64,000 nt of DNA from Gaiellasilicea sp963745775 (GTDB lineage: Bacteria > Actinomycetota > Thermoleophilia > Gaiellales > Gaiellaceae). The stretch is taken from NCBI GenBank assembly GCA_963745775.1, contig CAVUYY010000011.1:186001-250000 (forward strand), written 5' to 3'. Below the pieces are notes generated by a model. It made no database searches. It was given only the letters and a program-made list of their open reading frames with translations, and was not told where the DNA came from. The position numbers and the translations under genes were made by a program. Positions 34,970 to 44,535 of the stretch are shown here, piece after piece; the stretch's first letter is position 1; each line of letters begins with the position of its first letter.

Positions 34970-35650
34970 CTACAGCTGCTCGAGCGGGAACTCGAGCTCG
35001 GCCGGCGCGGCCACCTCGTCGAGCGTGAGGAAGACCTGTGCGAGCTCGGGATCGAAGTCGCGCCCGGCCTTGGCGTGGATCTCCTCGCGCGCCGCCTGGA
35101 CGCCGAGGGCTTCGCGATAGGGCTGGTCGTGCGTGATCGCGTCGAAGGCGTCGACGATCGCGAAGATCCGCGCCGGCAGCGGGATCTCGTAGCCGCGCAG
35201 GCCCCGCGGGTAGCCGCTGCCGTCCCACCGCTCGTGATGGCAGGCGATCACCTCGCGCGCGACCCCGCTCAGCGCGGGCACCGGGGCGACGATCCGCTCG
35301 CCGAGCCACGGGTGCTCGCGGATCTCGTCGACCTCGGTGGGGCTCAACGGGCCGGGCTTGATCAGCGTCGAGCTCGGAATCCCGATCATCCCGATGTCGT
35401 GGAGGCGGAAGCCGAAGGCGAGTTGCGGCTCGAGCAGGAGCTCCGGCGCCACCTGCGCGGTCAGAGCGAGGGCAAGCTGAGTCACGCGCTCGGTGTGCGC
35501 GGTCGTCTCGCCGAACTCGCCGCGGCGGTAATCGTGCAGCTCGAGCGCTCGCGAAAGCGCCTCGACCGTCGCCGCACCTTCGGTGACGGCGTCGGCCTGG
35601 AGGGTCACGGATGTCGTCTCGGTCTCAGCCACAGAAAGCGGACCCCGCAC
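34970..35650 (-). CDS. HD-GYP domain protein
   Basis: The 226-residue protein is almost entirely one HD-GYP domain: H84-D85 in LHDIGMIGIP, the HHERWDGSGYP motif (HH near 138, GYP at 146-148), and ARIFAIVDAFDAITHDQPYREAL. HD-GYP proteins usually hydrolyse cyclic di-GMP. The HDxGK lysine is methionine (M88), which may weaken substrate binding. There is no sensor domain. It is divergent from the pilus cluster, with two copies of a palindrome in the shared upstream region. Starts at GTG (35650, or 35632). Confidence 0.87.
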   Translation of the reverse strand: MRGPLSVAETETTSVTLQADAVTEGAATVEALSRALELHDYRRGEFGETTAHTERVTQLALALTAQVAPELLLEPQLAFGFRLHDIGMIGIPSSTLIKPGPLSPTEVDEIREHPWLGERIVAPVPALSGVAREVIACHHERWDGSGYPRGLRGYEIPLPARIFAIVDAFDAITHDQPYREALGVQAAREEIHAKAGRDFDPELAQVFLTLDEVAAPAELEFPLEQL

Positions 35651-35700
35651 TCGCCACGGGCACCCGGGAGAGCATCGACGCGCGACCGGCCGTAATCACT

Positions 35701-35716
35701 CCCCCATTAGGGGGTA
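35701..35716. promoter_or_regulatory. Palindromic operator candidate, copy 1
   Basis: The sequence CCCCCATTAGGGGGTA is a near-perfect palindrome (CCCCC-N4-GGGGG) 50 bp upstream of the HD-GYP start and about 140 bp before the pilus operon. It is a variant of the TACCCC-N5-GGGGTA motif also at 35769 and 42695. Confidence 0.55.
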
Positions 35717-35768
35717 TGCGTCGGATGGCGCGCTTCGTGTCCCGAACCCGCCTTTCGGGCTCGGCGCC

Positions 35769-35785
35769 TACCCCTTTTGGGGGTA
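35769..35785. promoter_or_regulatory. Palindromic operator candidate, copy 2
   Basis: TACCCC-TTTTG-GGGGTA is a perfect 6-bp inverted repeat centred about 75 bp before the first pilus gene start (35852). Its centre is 69 bp from copy 1, near an integer number of helical turns given uncertainty. Confidence 0.6.
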
Positions 35786-35851
35786 CCGGTGTAAAGTTCG
35801 GGCACCGATCCTTCGGTCATGCGGCGGAGTGCGACTTAGGTACGGGGGTTA

Positions 35852-37557
35852 GTGGTGCGACGAAAACGGATCAACCCGGGCGACGAGTCCGGGATCGCTC
35901 TCGTGATGGCGCTCGGGATCATGCTCGTCCTGACGATCGCGCTCACGACGGTGATCACCTTCACGGCCTCGGGCGCGCGCGACTCGAAGCGCGTCAACGC
36001 CGGCCAGAAGGCGACTGCGCTTGCCGAGGCGGGGCTCAGCAACGCGCTGGCCGTGCTGAATCAGAGCTATCCGTGCGTCGATCTGCTTCCCCGGTGATCG
36101 CGACGCTCCTGCCTTCGCGAACGACGACCTATCCACCGGCACAGCGACATGGTCGGGGACTCTGAGTCCTGCCGCCGTCGGCTCCGGTTGGAGCTACGAG
36201 TGGAAGCTGACACCTCTCGGCACCGTCACCAACCCGACAGGGCCGACTGCGTCCCCGGTTCGCCGAACCGTGCGCGCGACCGTCCCGATCATCATCCCCG
36301 GCATCACCGAGATCGGCGACAACAACCCCCTGAACTTCATCTACGCAAAACGCGACCTCACGTTCCTCCAGTCGGTGGAGGTCGCCTCGCCGGTCTACGC
36401 GGCGAGACGATCTCCACCTCGAGAACTCGTCGACGATCAGCGAGTTCATCGGCAACGATCCCGCCTCGCCGAACCGTGCCGCGGTCGGGGGAGTGATGTA
36501 CGGCGCGCAGAACGCGAACAAGATCGGACATGTGCACGGGAACGGCAACCGGCAAACCGGCTCGGCGAGGTCTACATCGTCGGCGGGTGCAACACGAAGT
36601 CGTTCGACAACAACGCGACGACGCACTCGTGCAAGTACGGCGACATCGTCCCGATCACCCAGCCCAACATCGACCAGATCTGGGGCGCGGTCACCGGGAA
36701 CGCGATTCCACCGGGCTTCCTCGAGTACATCCCGGCGCTGACCTGCTGCTACCCGTATCCCGACAACGGCCTGCTGGCGCCCGCCGGCCACGCCGCCGGC
36801 ATACAGCAACATGGGCAGGCTCTACGAGACCGCTCACCTGGGGCCGCGCGCGCCGTGCCAGACCGGCAGCGTCCCGTTCACCTTCGACGGCGCCGGCGGG
36901 CCGGACAACCTGATCAACAACAGCGCCACCCCGACCGGCACGCCCGCGATCAACCTGACGCCGAACGTCGTCGCTACGACATGTCGGATCGCCTCACGGC
37001 ATCCTGAACGTGGGACAACGTCGAGCAAGAAGCTCACCGTCGAGGCACCGTCTTCATCGACGGCAGCGCGACGATCGACAGCTCCCCGAGCGCCCAGGCG
37101 ACGCGTCACCGGGCAGGGAGCGCTGATCCTCACCGGCACCTTCGCGATGAAGAACTCGCTCATGTGCGTCAAGACGGTCGGCAGCGGGATGGGCACGCAC
37201 TGCGACACCTCGGCGAACGCGTGGGATCCCGATCTCAGCTCCTTCATCGTCGTCGCCGACGGCGACGGCGGCTACGACACGACCCAGAACCAGGGCAACA
37301 CCGTCGGGGCGGGCGACGGAATCGTCCTCAAGAGCTCCGACTTCCAGGGCGGCTTCATCGCGAACAAGGACGTCAACGTCGACACCACCTCACAGATGCA
37401 GGGGCCGATGATCAGCGTCTACAACGACGTCACCGCCGGCCAGACGAACGTCCTCACCTTCCCGCCGCTCTCGTTCGCCCCGTCTGGCGGGGACAGCTCG
37501 ATCGGGCCTCCGCCGACCGCGCAGATCCTGCCGCCACGGCAGTTCGGGGGCGGCTGA
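35852..37557 (+). pseudogene. PilX-like/minor pilin-associated gene with at least six frame changes
   Basis: The first frame gives a prepilin-like N-terminus (GDESGIALVMALGIMLVLT then GQKATALAEAGLSNALAVLN), stopping at 36097. Homologous-looking sequence continues in other frames: TVPIIIPGITEIGDNNPLNF, HLENSSTISEFIGNDPAS, EVYIVGGCNTKSFDNN, LYETAHLGPRAPCQTG, GTVFIDGSATIDSSPSAQ, to VLTFPPLSFAP and a stop at 37557. Frame changes are near 36090, 36405, 36550, 36795, 36980 and 37040. For example GGCATACAGC becomes G-Y-S-N-M if one A is removed. The reconstructed protein resembles large PilX-type proteins with a beta-helical passenger. Confidence 0.65.
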
Positions 37558-37558
37558 G

Positions 37559-38809
37559 GTGGACGGCCACTCCCTCAAGCGAAGAACGCCCCCGCTGCCG
37601 ATCCGAGACCCGCGTGGAGCTGAACCGCCTCCTGCACAACGCCGTCGACCGGGGCGCGAGCGACGTCCACCTCAAGGTCGGCCAGCCGCCGGTGGTCCGC
37701 TTCGACGGCGAGCTCCAGCCGCTCGAGGGCTGGCCGCCGCTCGACGCGGAGCAGCTGGAGGCAGTCCTGCGCGAGGTCGGCGCCTGCGCTCCCGCGCGGC
37801 TCGCCGCATTCGAGGAGACGGGCGAGCTCGATATCGCCTACCAGCGTCCCGGCCTGCCGCGGTTCCGCGTCAACGCGTTCCGCCAGCGCGGCGAGATCTC
37901 GTTCGCGTTGCGCGTGATTCCGAGCGAGGTGCCGAGCTTCGAGCGCGCTGCGGCTTCCGCCGGGCGTCGAGCGGCTCGCCGAGGAGCACCGCGGCCTCGT
38001 CCTCGTCACCGGCGCGACCGGCGCCGGGAAGACGACGACGCTCGCCTCGATGATCGGCCACATCAACCGCTCGCGCCGGCAGCACATCGTCACGATCGAG
38101 GATCCGATCGAGATCCTCCACGCCGACGAGGGCTGCATCGTCAACCAGCGCGAGGTCGGGCTCGACACCGACTCGTTCCACGAGGCGCTCCGCCGCGTGC
38201 TGCGCCAGGACCCCGACATGATCCTGATCGGCGAGCTCCGCGACGCCGAGACGGCCGAGACCGCGCTCCAGGCGGCCGAGTCCGGGCATCTCGTGCTCTC
38301 GACGATGCACACGGTCGACGCGTCCGAGACCGTCGGCCGCCTCGTCGAGTTCTTCCCGGCGATCAAGCAGCCGCAGGTGCGCTCGATCCTCGCCGGCGTG
38401 CTCAAGGGCGTCGTCAGCCAGCGGCTGCTTCCGCGCATCGGCGGCGGCCGCGTCGCCGCGGTCGAGGTGATGATCACGAACAGCCGCATCGCCGAGCTGA
38501 TCCGCGAGAACAAGCCCGAGTAGATCTCGGAGGCGATCGCGGACGGCGCGTTCTTCCAGATGCAGACGCTCTCGAATGCGCTGATCGCGCTCGTGCTCGC
38601 CGGCGAGGTCGACCGCGAGATGGCCGCGAACGCCGCGCCGAACCGCCACGACTTCCTGATCGCGCTCGAGCACGCGCTCGAAGGAGCAGGCGGTCGACGA
38701 GGCGGAGGCCGAGGCTCGGGAGGAGGCCGAACGCGAGGCGGCGGCGGCCGCCGCCGCAAAGCCAGACCCGTCAGCACCGGACGAGGCCAACGCACTGCGG
38801 ATCGCATGA
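37559..38809 (+). pseudogene. PilT-like ATPase paralogue with frameshifts and an internal amber codon
   Basis: The reconstructed protein has an N-terminal PAS-like half (VELNRLLHNAVDRGASDVHLK), Walker A TGATGAGKTTT, VTIEDPIEILH, CIVNQREVGLD, LRQDPDMILIGELRD and LVLSTMHTVDASE, all standard for PilT retraction ATPases. Frame changes lie near 37610, 37945 (an extra g before CTGCGGCTTCCG) and 38690. In addition a TAG at 38521-38523 interrupts RENKPE-ISEAIADG where PilT proteins normally read Gln, so CAG to TAG is likely. An acidic Glu/Ala-rich tail follows. A second intact PilT lies at 43.4 kb. Confidence 0.75.
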
Positions 38810-39737
38810 CGCGGCGCCGCTCCACCGCAGGTGAGGTCTCGCTCGGCCCGCTGCGCAGGCGGGCCTGCGCCGAGGACGGCGGTCACGATCAGCGAGATGC
38901 TCGTCGTGCTGGCGATCCTCGCTGATCGTGCTCGGCGGGCTGACGACCCTGTTCGTCTCGGCGTCGACGACGCAGAAGGATCAGTCCAACCGCTACCAGG
39001 CGCAGCAGAACGCGCGGCTCGCTCTCGACGCGCTCCGGCGCGAGATCCGCTGCTCCTCGTCTGCGACCCTCGACTCGGCCGCGAGCTGCGGAGTGACCCT
39101 GCCGGGCTACTGCCAGCGGCCCGTCGCGGCGAATCCGGCCGACTTCACCTGGTGCGTGGTCGGCGTCGCAGCCCCGTACGCCCTGTGGCGGTACGTGGGA
39201 AGCGCGTGCTCCGGCACCGGCGTCAAGAAGGCCGACTCTCTGCTCGAGCCGGTCTTCGCGTACAACCGCTCCGCCGCCGGCCCCGTCGACCGCGCCGGTC
39301 GCCGGCGCGACGGTCGCCGACGGGTTCTTCAAGCCGGGCACGTACTCCTACGCCGTGACCGCGCTCACGAGCGGCGGCGAGGTCTCCGGCTCGATCCAGA
39401 AGATCACGATCGCGGGCGTCACCCCGAACCAGATCACGCTGAGCTGGGCGCCCTACGTCGGAGCGACGTCCTACAACATCTACGGGCGAGACGACGGAAC
39501 CACGACGTCGGAGGGCCTCCGCCTGATCGGGAACACGACCGGAACCTCGTTCGTCGACCTGGGTTGCGCGACACCTGCCGAGGGTTGCTCTCCCGCCGTC
39601 GTCGTCACGAACACGCTTCAGTCGCCGCCGCTCGGGACGATCAGCTTCGCTCTCGCGGTCGATCTGTCCACCGCCGACGGACGGCAGCGGTTCAGGCTCC
39701 AGGACGCGTCGTGCTCCGAAACAGCGGCCGCTACTGA
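38806..39737 (+). pseudogene. PilW-like prepilin with frame changes
   Basis: The ATG overlaps the PilT-paralogue stop (ATGA). Restoring frame at about 38882 and 38932 yields VTISEMLVVLAIL and LIVLGGLTTLFVSASTTQKD followed by QQNARLALDALRREIR, the type IV prepilin N-terminal helix with its conserved Glu. Later parts (FKPGTYSYAVTALTSGGEVSG, NQITLSWAPYVGATSYNIYG) form a fibronectin-like domain. Further frame changes near 39290 and 39705 are needed to reach the natural end VVLRNSGRY. Likely a minor pilin. Confidence 0.7.
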
Positions 39738-39739
39738 TC

Positions 39740-40485
39740 GTGAATCCCGCACTTGCAGCCGCCGCCTCGTCCCGGGCCTCGCGCTCGGCAGCTTCCTCAA
39801 CGTGGTCGCGGCGCGCGTCCGCTGCCGGTCGCTCGGTCGTCAAGCCCGCCTCCGCCTGCATGAGCTGCGAGCAGACCCTTGCGTGGTACGACAACGTGCC
39901 GCTCGTCTCGTACGCGCTCCTCCGTGGTCGCTGCCGCTCGTGCGGCACGGCGATCCCGTGGAAGTACCCGCTCGTCGAGCTCGCCACGGGACTGCTCGTC
40001 GCCGCGTGCTTCCTCGTCTTCGGCTTCACGTGGGACGCGGCGGTCGCCTCGTTCTTCTGCGCGACGCTCGTCGCCGTCTCGGTGACCGACCTCGAGCGCC
40101 GGATCATCCCGAACAAGATCGTGCTTCCCGCCGCGGCGGTCGTGCTGGTGGCGCAGACGCTGCTCCACCCGTCGATCGAATGGGTGCTCGGCGGCCTTGC
40201 CGCCTCGACGTTCCTGCTCGTCGCCGCGCTCGTCTATCCGGCCGGCATGGGGATGGGCGACGTCAAGCTCGCGCTCCTGCTCGGCGTGATGCTCGGACGC
40301 GTCGTTCCGGTCGCGCTGATGATCGGGATGCTGAGCGCGCTCGTGCCGGCGATCGTCCTGCTCGTCCGGCACGGCAGGCGGGTCGGAAGATGGGAATCCC
40401 GTTCGGTCCGTTCCTCGCGTTCGGCGGCGTCGTCGGCCTCTTTGCAGGGGAACCGCTGCTCGACGCGTACCTCAGCCTGCTCTAA
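39740..40485 (+). pseudogene. pilD: Prepilin peptidase PilD with frame changes
   Basis: The reconstructed peptidase has LVPGLALGSFLNVVAARV, two CxxC pairs (CMSCEQT, CRSCGTA) of the zinc-binding cytoplasmic loop, and both catalytic aspartate motifs (VTDLERRIIPN and GMGDVKLALLLG). It ends FGPFLAFGGVVGLFAGEPLLDAYLSLL. Frame changes near 39770, 39830 and 40390 separate these pieces; all catalytic residues are intact. It would cleave and N-methylate prepilins at the membrane. Its stop TAA overlaps the pilB ATG. Confidence 0.78.
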
Positions 40486-42283
40486 TGAAATCACCGGGAA
40501 TGAACTTCGACAACCACCCAGACCTGCGGCTCGTCAACGACCAGGACGATCAGGGAGGCTCGCCCTCGGATCGCTGCCGAGGAGCGCGGGCACAGCGAGC
40601 TCGTCTCGGAGGTGATCGGCGAGACCGGCCTGATGCCGCCGGAGACGCTCGAGCAGGTTCGGACGCAGGCGGTCGGCGGCACGTTCTCCCAGGCGCTGAT
40701 CGACGAAGGCTTCGCGAGCGCGCTCGGCGTCGCTCGGACGCTCGCCGAGCAGTACCACCTGCCGCTCGTCGACCTGGCCGTTGCCGGCGTCGACTCGGAG
40801 GCCTCGAAGACGATCGCGCTACCGGTGCTCGAGCGCGTCTGCGCGATTCCGTTCGCCTGCGACGGCGCGACGTTGAAGCTGGCGATCACCGATCCGCAGA
40901 ACGTGCGCGGCCTCGACGAGCTGCGGCTCGCGACGCGCCGGCCGATCGAGTTCTACGTCGCCGCGAAGAACGACGTGCTCACCGAGCTGCGCCGCCTCTC
41001 GCGCGCGTCGGAGGCGCTCAATGCCGCCTTCGTCTCGGACGCCGCCGCCGAGGCCGACGAGGAAGCGGACGAGGACGATCTCGAGGCCGACGACGGGATC
41101 TCGGATGCGCCGCTCGTGCGGCTCGTCAACTCGATCATCTTCCAGGCCGCCGAGGAGGGCGCGAGCGACATCCACGTCGAGCCGCAGGAGCACGAGCTGA
41201 TCGTTCGCTACCGCATCGACGGCGTGCTCCACGTGGCTCAGCGGATTCCGAAGCGCCTCACCGCCGGCGTGACGACACGCCTGAAGGTTCTCTCGAAGCT
41301 CGACATCGCCGAGCGGCGGAAGCCGCAGGACGGCCGGATCACGCTGACGGCCGCGGCGGCGGGTCGCCTGCTCGACATCCGCGTCGCGACCCTGCCGACC
41401 GTCGAGGGCGAGACCGTGACGATGCGCCTGCTCGACAAGTCGCGCGAAGTCGCCGACGCTCGAGTCGCTCGGGCTTGTCGGAGGAGATGCGCGCGCAGGT
41501 ATCGAGCATCCTCGCGAGGCCGACGGGCGCGCTGCTCGTGACCGGCCCGACCGGCTCGGGCAAGTCGACGACGCTCTACGCCGCGCTCGCCGCCACGAGT
41601 CGCCCGGAGATCAACATCATCACCGTCGAGGATCCGGTCGAGTACCGGCTCGCCGGGATCAAGCAGGTCCAGATCAACCCCCGCGCCGGGCTCACCTTCG
41701 CCACCGCGCTGCGGTCGATCCTCCGCTCCGACCCCGACGTCGTCATGGTCGGCGAGATCCGCGACGGCGAGACCGCCAGGATCTCGATCGAGGCGGCGCT
41801 CACCGGGCACATGGTGCTCTCGACCCTGCACACGAACGACGCGCCTTCGGCGCTGACCCGGCTGAACGAGATGGGCGTCGAGCCGTTCATCACCGGGGCC
41901 GCGGTCTCCGCCGTGCTCGCGCAGCGACTGGCCCGCAAGCTCTGCGTCCACTGCGCCGATGCCGTACGAGCCGTCCGTCGACGAGCTCCGGGCGCTGCAC
42001 GTCGAGGACGAGCTCGTGGCTCAGCTCGAGGGCTCGACCTTCCGCCGCAAGGCCGGGTGCCCGCGCTGCGGCAACACCGGCTATCGCGGCCGGATCGGCG
42101 TCTTCCAGCTCCTCGAGATGACCGGCACGCTCGAGCGGCTCGCCTCCGAGAACGCCTCCCGCGAGGAGATCGAGCGCGCCGCGCTCGACCGAGGGGATGC
42201 GCTCGCTCTGGCACGACGGCGTCGCCAAGGTCGCAGCCGGGATCACGACGGTCGAAGAGCTCGCCCGCGTCTGCACCGCCTAG
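40485..42283 (+). pseudogene. pilB: Pilus assembly ATPase PilB with frame changes
   Basis: The reconstructed protein (about 590 residues) has an MshEN-like N-terminal domain (ELVSEVIGETGLMPPETLEQ), an acidic linker, then the GspE/PilB ATPase core: DIHVEPQEHELIVRYRIDG, Walker A TGPTGSGKSTTLY, VEDPVEYRLAGIKQVQIN, HTNDAPSALTRL, and the zinc finger CVHCAD...CPRCGNTGYRGR. Frame changes occur near 40575, 41460, 41955 and 42200. Every catalytic motif is preserved in its own frame. Confidence 0.82.
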
Positions 42284-42361
42284 CGTCCGAGCCCGCGCAA
42301 AACACCTGGATCACCCGTCCGGGGGTGGGCGTCCGCCGGCTCGCAGCCGATACTCAGCAGC

Positions 42362-42616
42362 ATGGAGACTGCGGCCTCTCTAGAGGACTCGACGACGGCC
42401 ACGTGGCAGGTTCTGCGTGACGGCGCACCGGTCGCGAACGTCGTGACGCGCGCCGACGAGTCGGGCGTCGTCGTCGCGACCCAGGTGTTCGGCAGCGAGA
42501 GCGACGCCGAGCGCATCCGTCCCTACCGCTTCCCGGATCTGGAGGCGGCGGACTCGTTCGTGCGCGACCTCGTCGCTTCCTTCTCCTATCTCGGCTGCCA
42601 GGTCGCCCGCGCCTGA
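42362..42616 (+). CDS. Small conserved-looking cytoplasmic protein
   Basis: The 84-residue protein (W-VLRDGAPVANVVTRADESGVVVATQVFG, then RPYRFPDLEAADSFVRDLVASFSYLGCQVARA) is compact and of mixed fold, with no recognised family. It sits between pilB and pilA; a hairpin (42634-42639 with 42651-42656) follows its stop. Confidence 0.6.
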   Translation: METAASLEDSTTATWQVLRDGAPVANVVTRADESGVVVATQVFGSESDAERIRPYRFPDLEAADSFVRDLVASFSYLGCQVARA

Positions 42617-42694
42617 GGCGCGAGCACAGGAATCGGGCCGGGCAGCGAAAGGCCCGTACAACCTGCTGAAGGTCACCATCCGAGGGAGTCGAAA

Positions 42695-42711
42695 TACCCC
42701 AAAAGGGGGTG
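42695..42711. promoter_or_regulatory. Palindromic operator candidate, copy 3 (before pilA)
   Basis: TACCCC-AAAAG-GGGGTG matches the palindrome at 35769 with one change in the last base. Its centre is about 85 bp upstream of the pilA ATG. Sharing it between the two pilus transcription units suggests a common regulator. Confidence 0.6.
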
Positions 42712-42787
42712 ACAGGATCCCCCGTTTTGAGCGATACCGTCCTGTCCGATCCACATGGCCTTACGGCCGGAAACGAAGGGGAGATGC

Positions 42788-43266
42788 ATGTCCAAGTTGC
42801 GGCAGCGGCTCGCGCGTGAGGAAGGCTTCACGCTGATCGAGCTGCTCGTAGTCATCGTGATCATCGGGATCCTGCTCGCGATCGCAGTCCCGTCGTACCT
42901 CGGCTTCAAGGATCGCGCGAACCAGAAGGCGTCGGCGGCCAACGTGCGGTCGGCGATCCCGTCGGCGGAGGCGTACTACACCGACTGCGCACGTACGCCG
43001 ACGTGGCTAGCGCCGGCGCTGCGACGACGGCGCGGCCCATGCGTTCGACGATCGCCGGCCTGCAGGTCTACGACAGCGGCCTGAAGCTGACCGAGGCGTT
43101 CGCAGCGCCACGACTACCTACTGCCTGTACGAGCACGGTCGGCAACCGGACGGCAAGTGTCCTCGGGCCGGGCGGAACCGTGCAGCAGAACGGCTGTCCC
43201 GACTGGCACGCGCGACCTGCGCACCGACTGCTCCGTAGCATCGCTTCACGCGCGTCAAGCGCGTAG
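42788..43266 (+). pseudogene. pilA: Major type IVa pilin-like gene with frame changes
   Basis: The first frame encodes a textbook prepilin: basic leader ending REEG, then FTLIELLVVIVIIGILLAIA with Glu5, and AVPSYLGFKDRANQKASAANV. After SAEAYYTD the frame changes (about 42985): the +1-shifted reading gives TYADVASAG and then GLQVYDSGLKLTEAFAA. A second change near 43115 joins TTTYCLY and STVGNRTASVLGPGGTVQQNG, a C-terminal disulphide-loop-like region. The natural stop would be at 43266. The gene has its own promoter region with the palindrome and its own terminator. Confidence 0.78.
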
Positions 43267-43270
43267 CTGA

Positions 43271-43307
43271 TCGAGGAGGGGCGCGGTTCGACCGCGTCCC
43301 TCCTCGA
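43271..43307 (+). terminator. Strong terminator hairpin after pilA
   Basis: A 17-bp stem with one G-T pair (43271-43287 with 43291-43307; loop TCG) starts 5 bp after the pilA stop. It lacks a T tract but is highly stable, which fits an abundant pilin mRNA needing a separate 3' end. Confidence 0.75.
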
Positions 43308-43392
43308 GATCGTCCACAGCGACGTCAGACATCCGGCGACGACTCCAGCTGACTCAAGCTCGCACTGTCGAGTGCCGAAAGGGAACGTGACT

Positions 43393-44499
43393 GTGGCGAA
43401 CGAACTTCATTCGATCGACGAGCTGCTCGAGGTGATGGTCGAGCGCAATGCCTCCGACCTCCACCTCGCGGCCGGGTCGCCGCCGGTCATCCGCATCAAC
43501 GGCCGGCTCGAGCGCGTCCAGCAGTTCGACAAGCTTGCTCCGGAGACGACGCAGACATTGGTCTACCGGATTCTCTCCACCGAGCAGCAGAAGTTCCTCG
43601 AGACGAAGCGCCAGCTCGACTTCTCCTACTCGATCCCGGGCCTCGCGCGCTTCCGCGTCAACGCCTACTTCCAGCGCACGAGCGTGGGAGCCGCCTTCCG
43701 GATGATCCCGCAGACGATCAAGTCGCTGGAGCAGCTCGGGATGCCGCCGCGGCTCTACGAGCTGTCGGACAAGCCTCGCGGGCTCATCCTCGTCACCGGT
43801 CCGACCGGCTCCGGCAAGTCGACGACGCTCGCCTCGCTCCTCGACCGGATCAACGAGACCCGGCACGAGCACATCCTCACGATCGAGGATCCGATCGAGT
43901 TCCTCCACTGGCACCGGAGCTGCATCGTCAACCAGCGCGAGATCGGCCCTGATGCGACGTCATTCTCGGAGGCTCTCCGGTCAGCGCTCCGGCAAGACCC
44001 GGACGTGATCCTCGTCGGCGAGATGCGCGACCTCGAGACGATCTCGACCGCGCTGACCGCCGCCGAGACCGGCCATCTCGTCTTTGCGACGCTGCACACC
44101 CAGAGCGCGCCGCAGACGATCGACCGGATCATCGATGCCTTTCCCGCCGCGCAGCAGGATCAGGTGCGGGTGCAGCTCGCCGGCACGCTGCAGGGGATCG
44201 TGACCCAGAACCTCGTCCCCACCGCCGACGGCGGCGGGCGGACCGCGGCGCTCGAGATCCTGATCCCCGACGATGCCGTGCGGAACCTGATCCGCCAGGC
44301 CAAGGTCGAGCAGATCTACTCGGTCATGCAGACGAGCTCCTCGCGCGGGATGCTGACGATGGAGCAGTCGCTCGCCGACCTGGCCATGCGCCGGGTGATC
44401 ACGTCGGACATCGCGTTCTCTCGTTCGACCCGGCCGGATCAGCTCCGAGGCTTGCTCGAGCGTGGCGGCTACACTGATTTCACGGCCGCGAAGCCCTAG
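43393..44499 (+). CDS. pilT: Pilus retraction ATPase PilT
   Basis: The 368-residue protein is intact. It has the PAS-like N-terminal domain (ASDLHLAAGSPPVIRINGRL), Walker A TGPTGSGKSTTLASL, ASP box TIEDPIEFLH, CIVNQREIGPD, Walker B DVILVGEMRDLETI, and HTQSAPQTIDRIID. The AIRNLIRE-type motif of PilT is replaced by AVRNLIRQAKVEQ. GTG at 43393 was chosen because AAAGGGA lies 9 bp ahead; GTGs at 43372 and 43387 are alternatives. It drives pilus retraction at the inner membrane. Confidence 0.93.
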   Translation: MANELHSIDELLEVMVERNASDLHLAAGSPPVIRINGRLERVQQFDKLAPETTQTLVYRILSTEQQKFLETKRQLDFSYSIPGLARFRVNAYFQRTSVGAAFRMIPQTIKSLEQLGMPPRLYELSDKPRGLILVTGPTGSGKSTTLASLLDRINETRHEHILTIEDPIEFLHWHRSCIVNQREIGPDATSFSEALRSALRQDPDVILVGEMRDLETISTALTAAETGHLVFATLHTQSAPQTIDRIIDAFPAAQQDQVRVQLAGTLQGIVTQNLVPTADGGGRTAALEILIPDDAVRNLIRQAKVEQIYSVMQTSSSRGMLTMEQSLADLAMRRVITSDIAFSRSTRPDQLRGLLERGGYTDFTAAKP

Positions 44500-44535
44500 A
44501 ACAACGGCTTGCTGATGGCGACGGAGGCGTAGACG

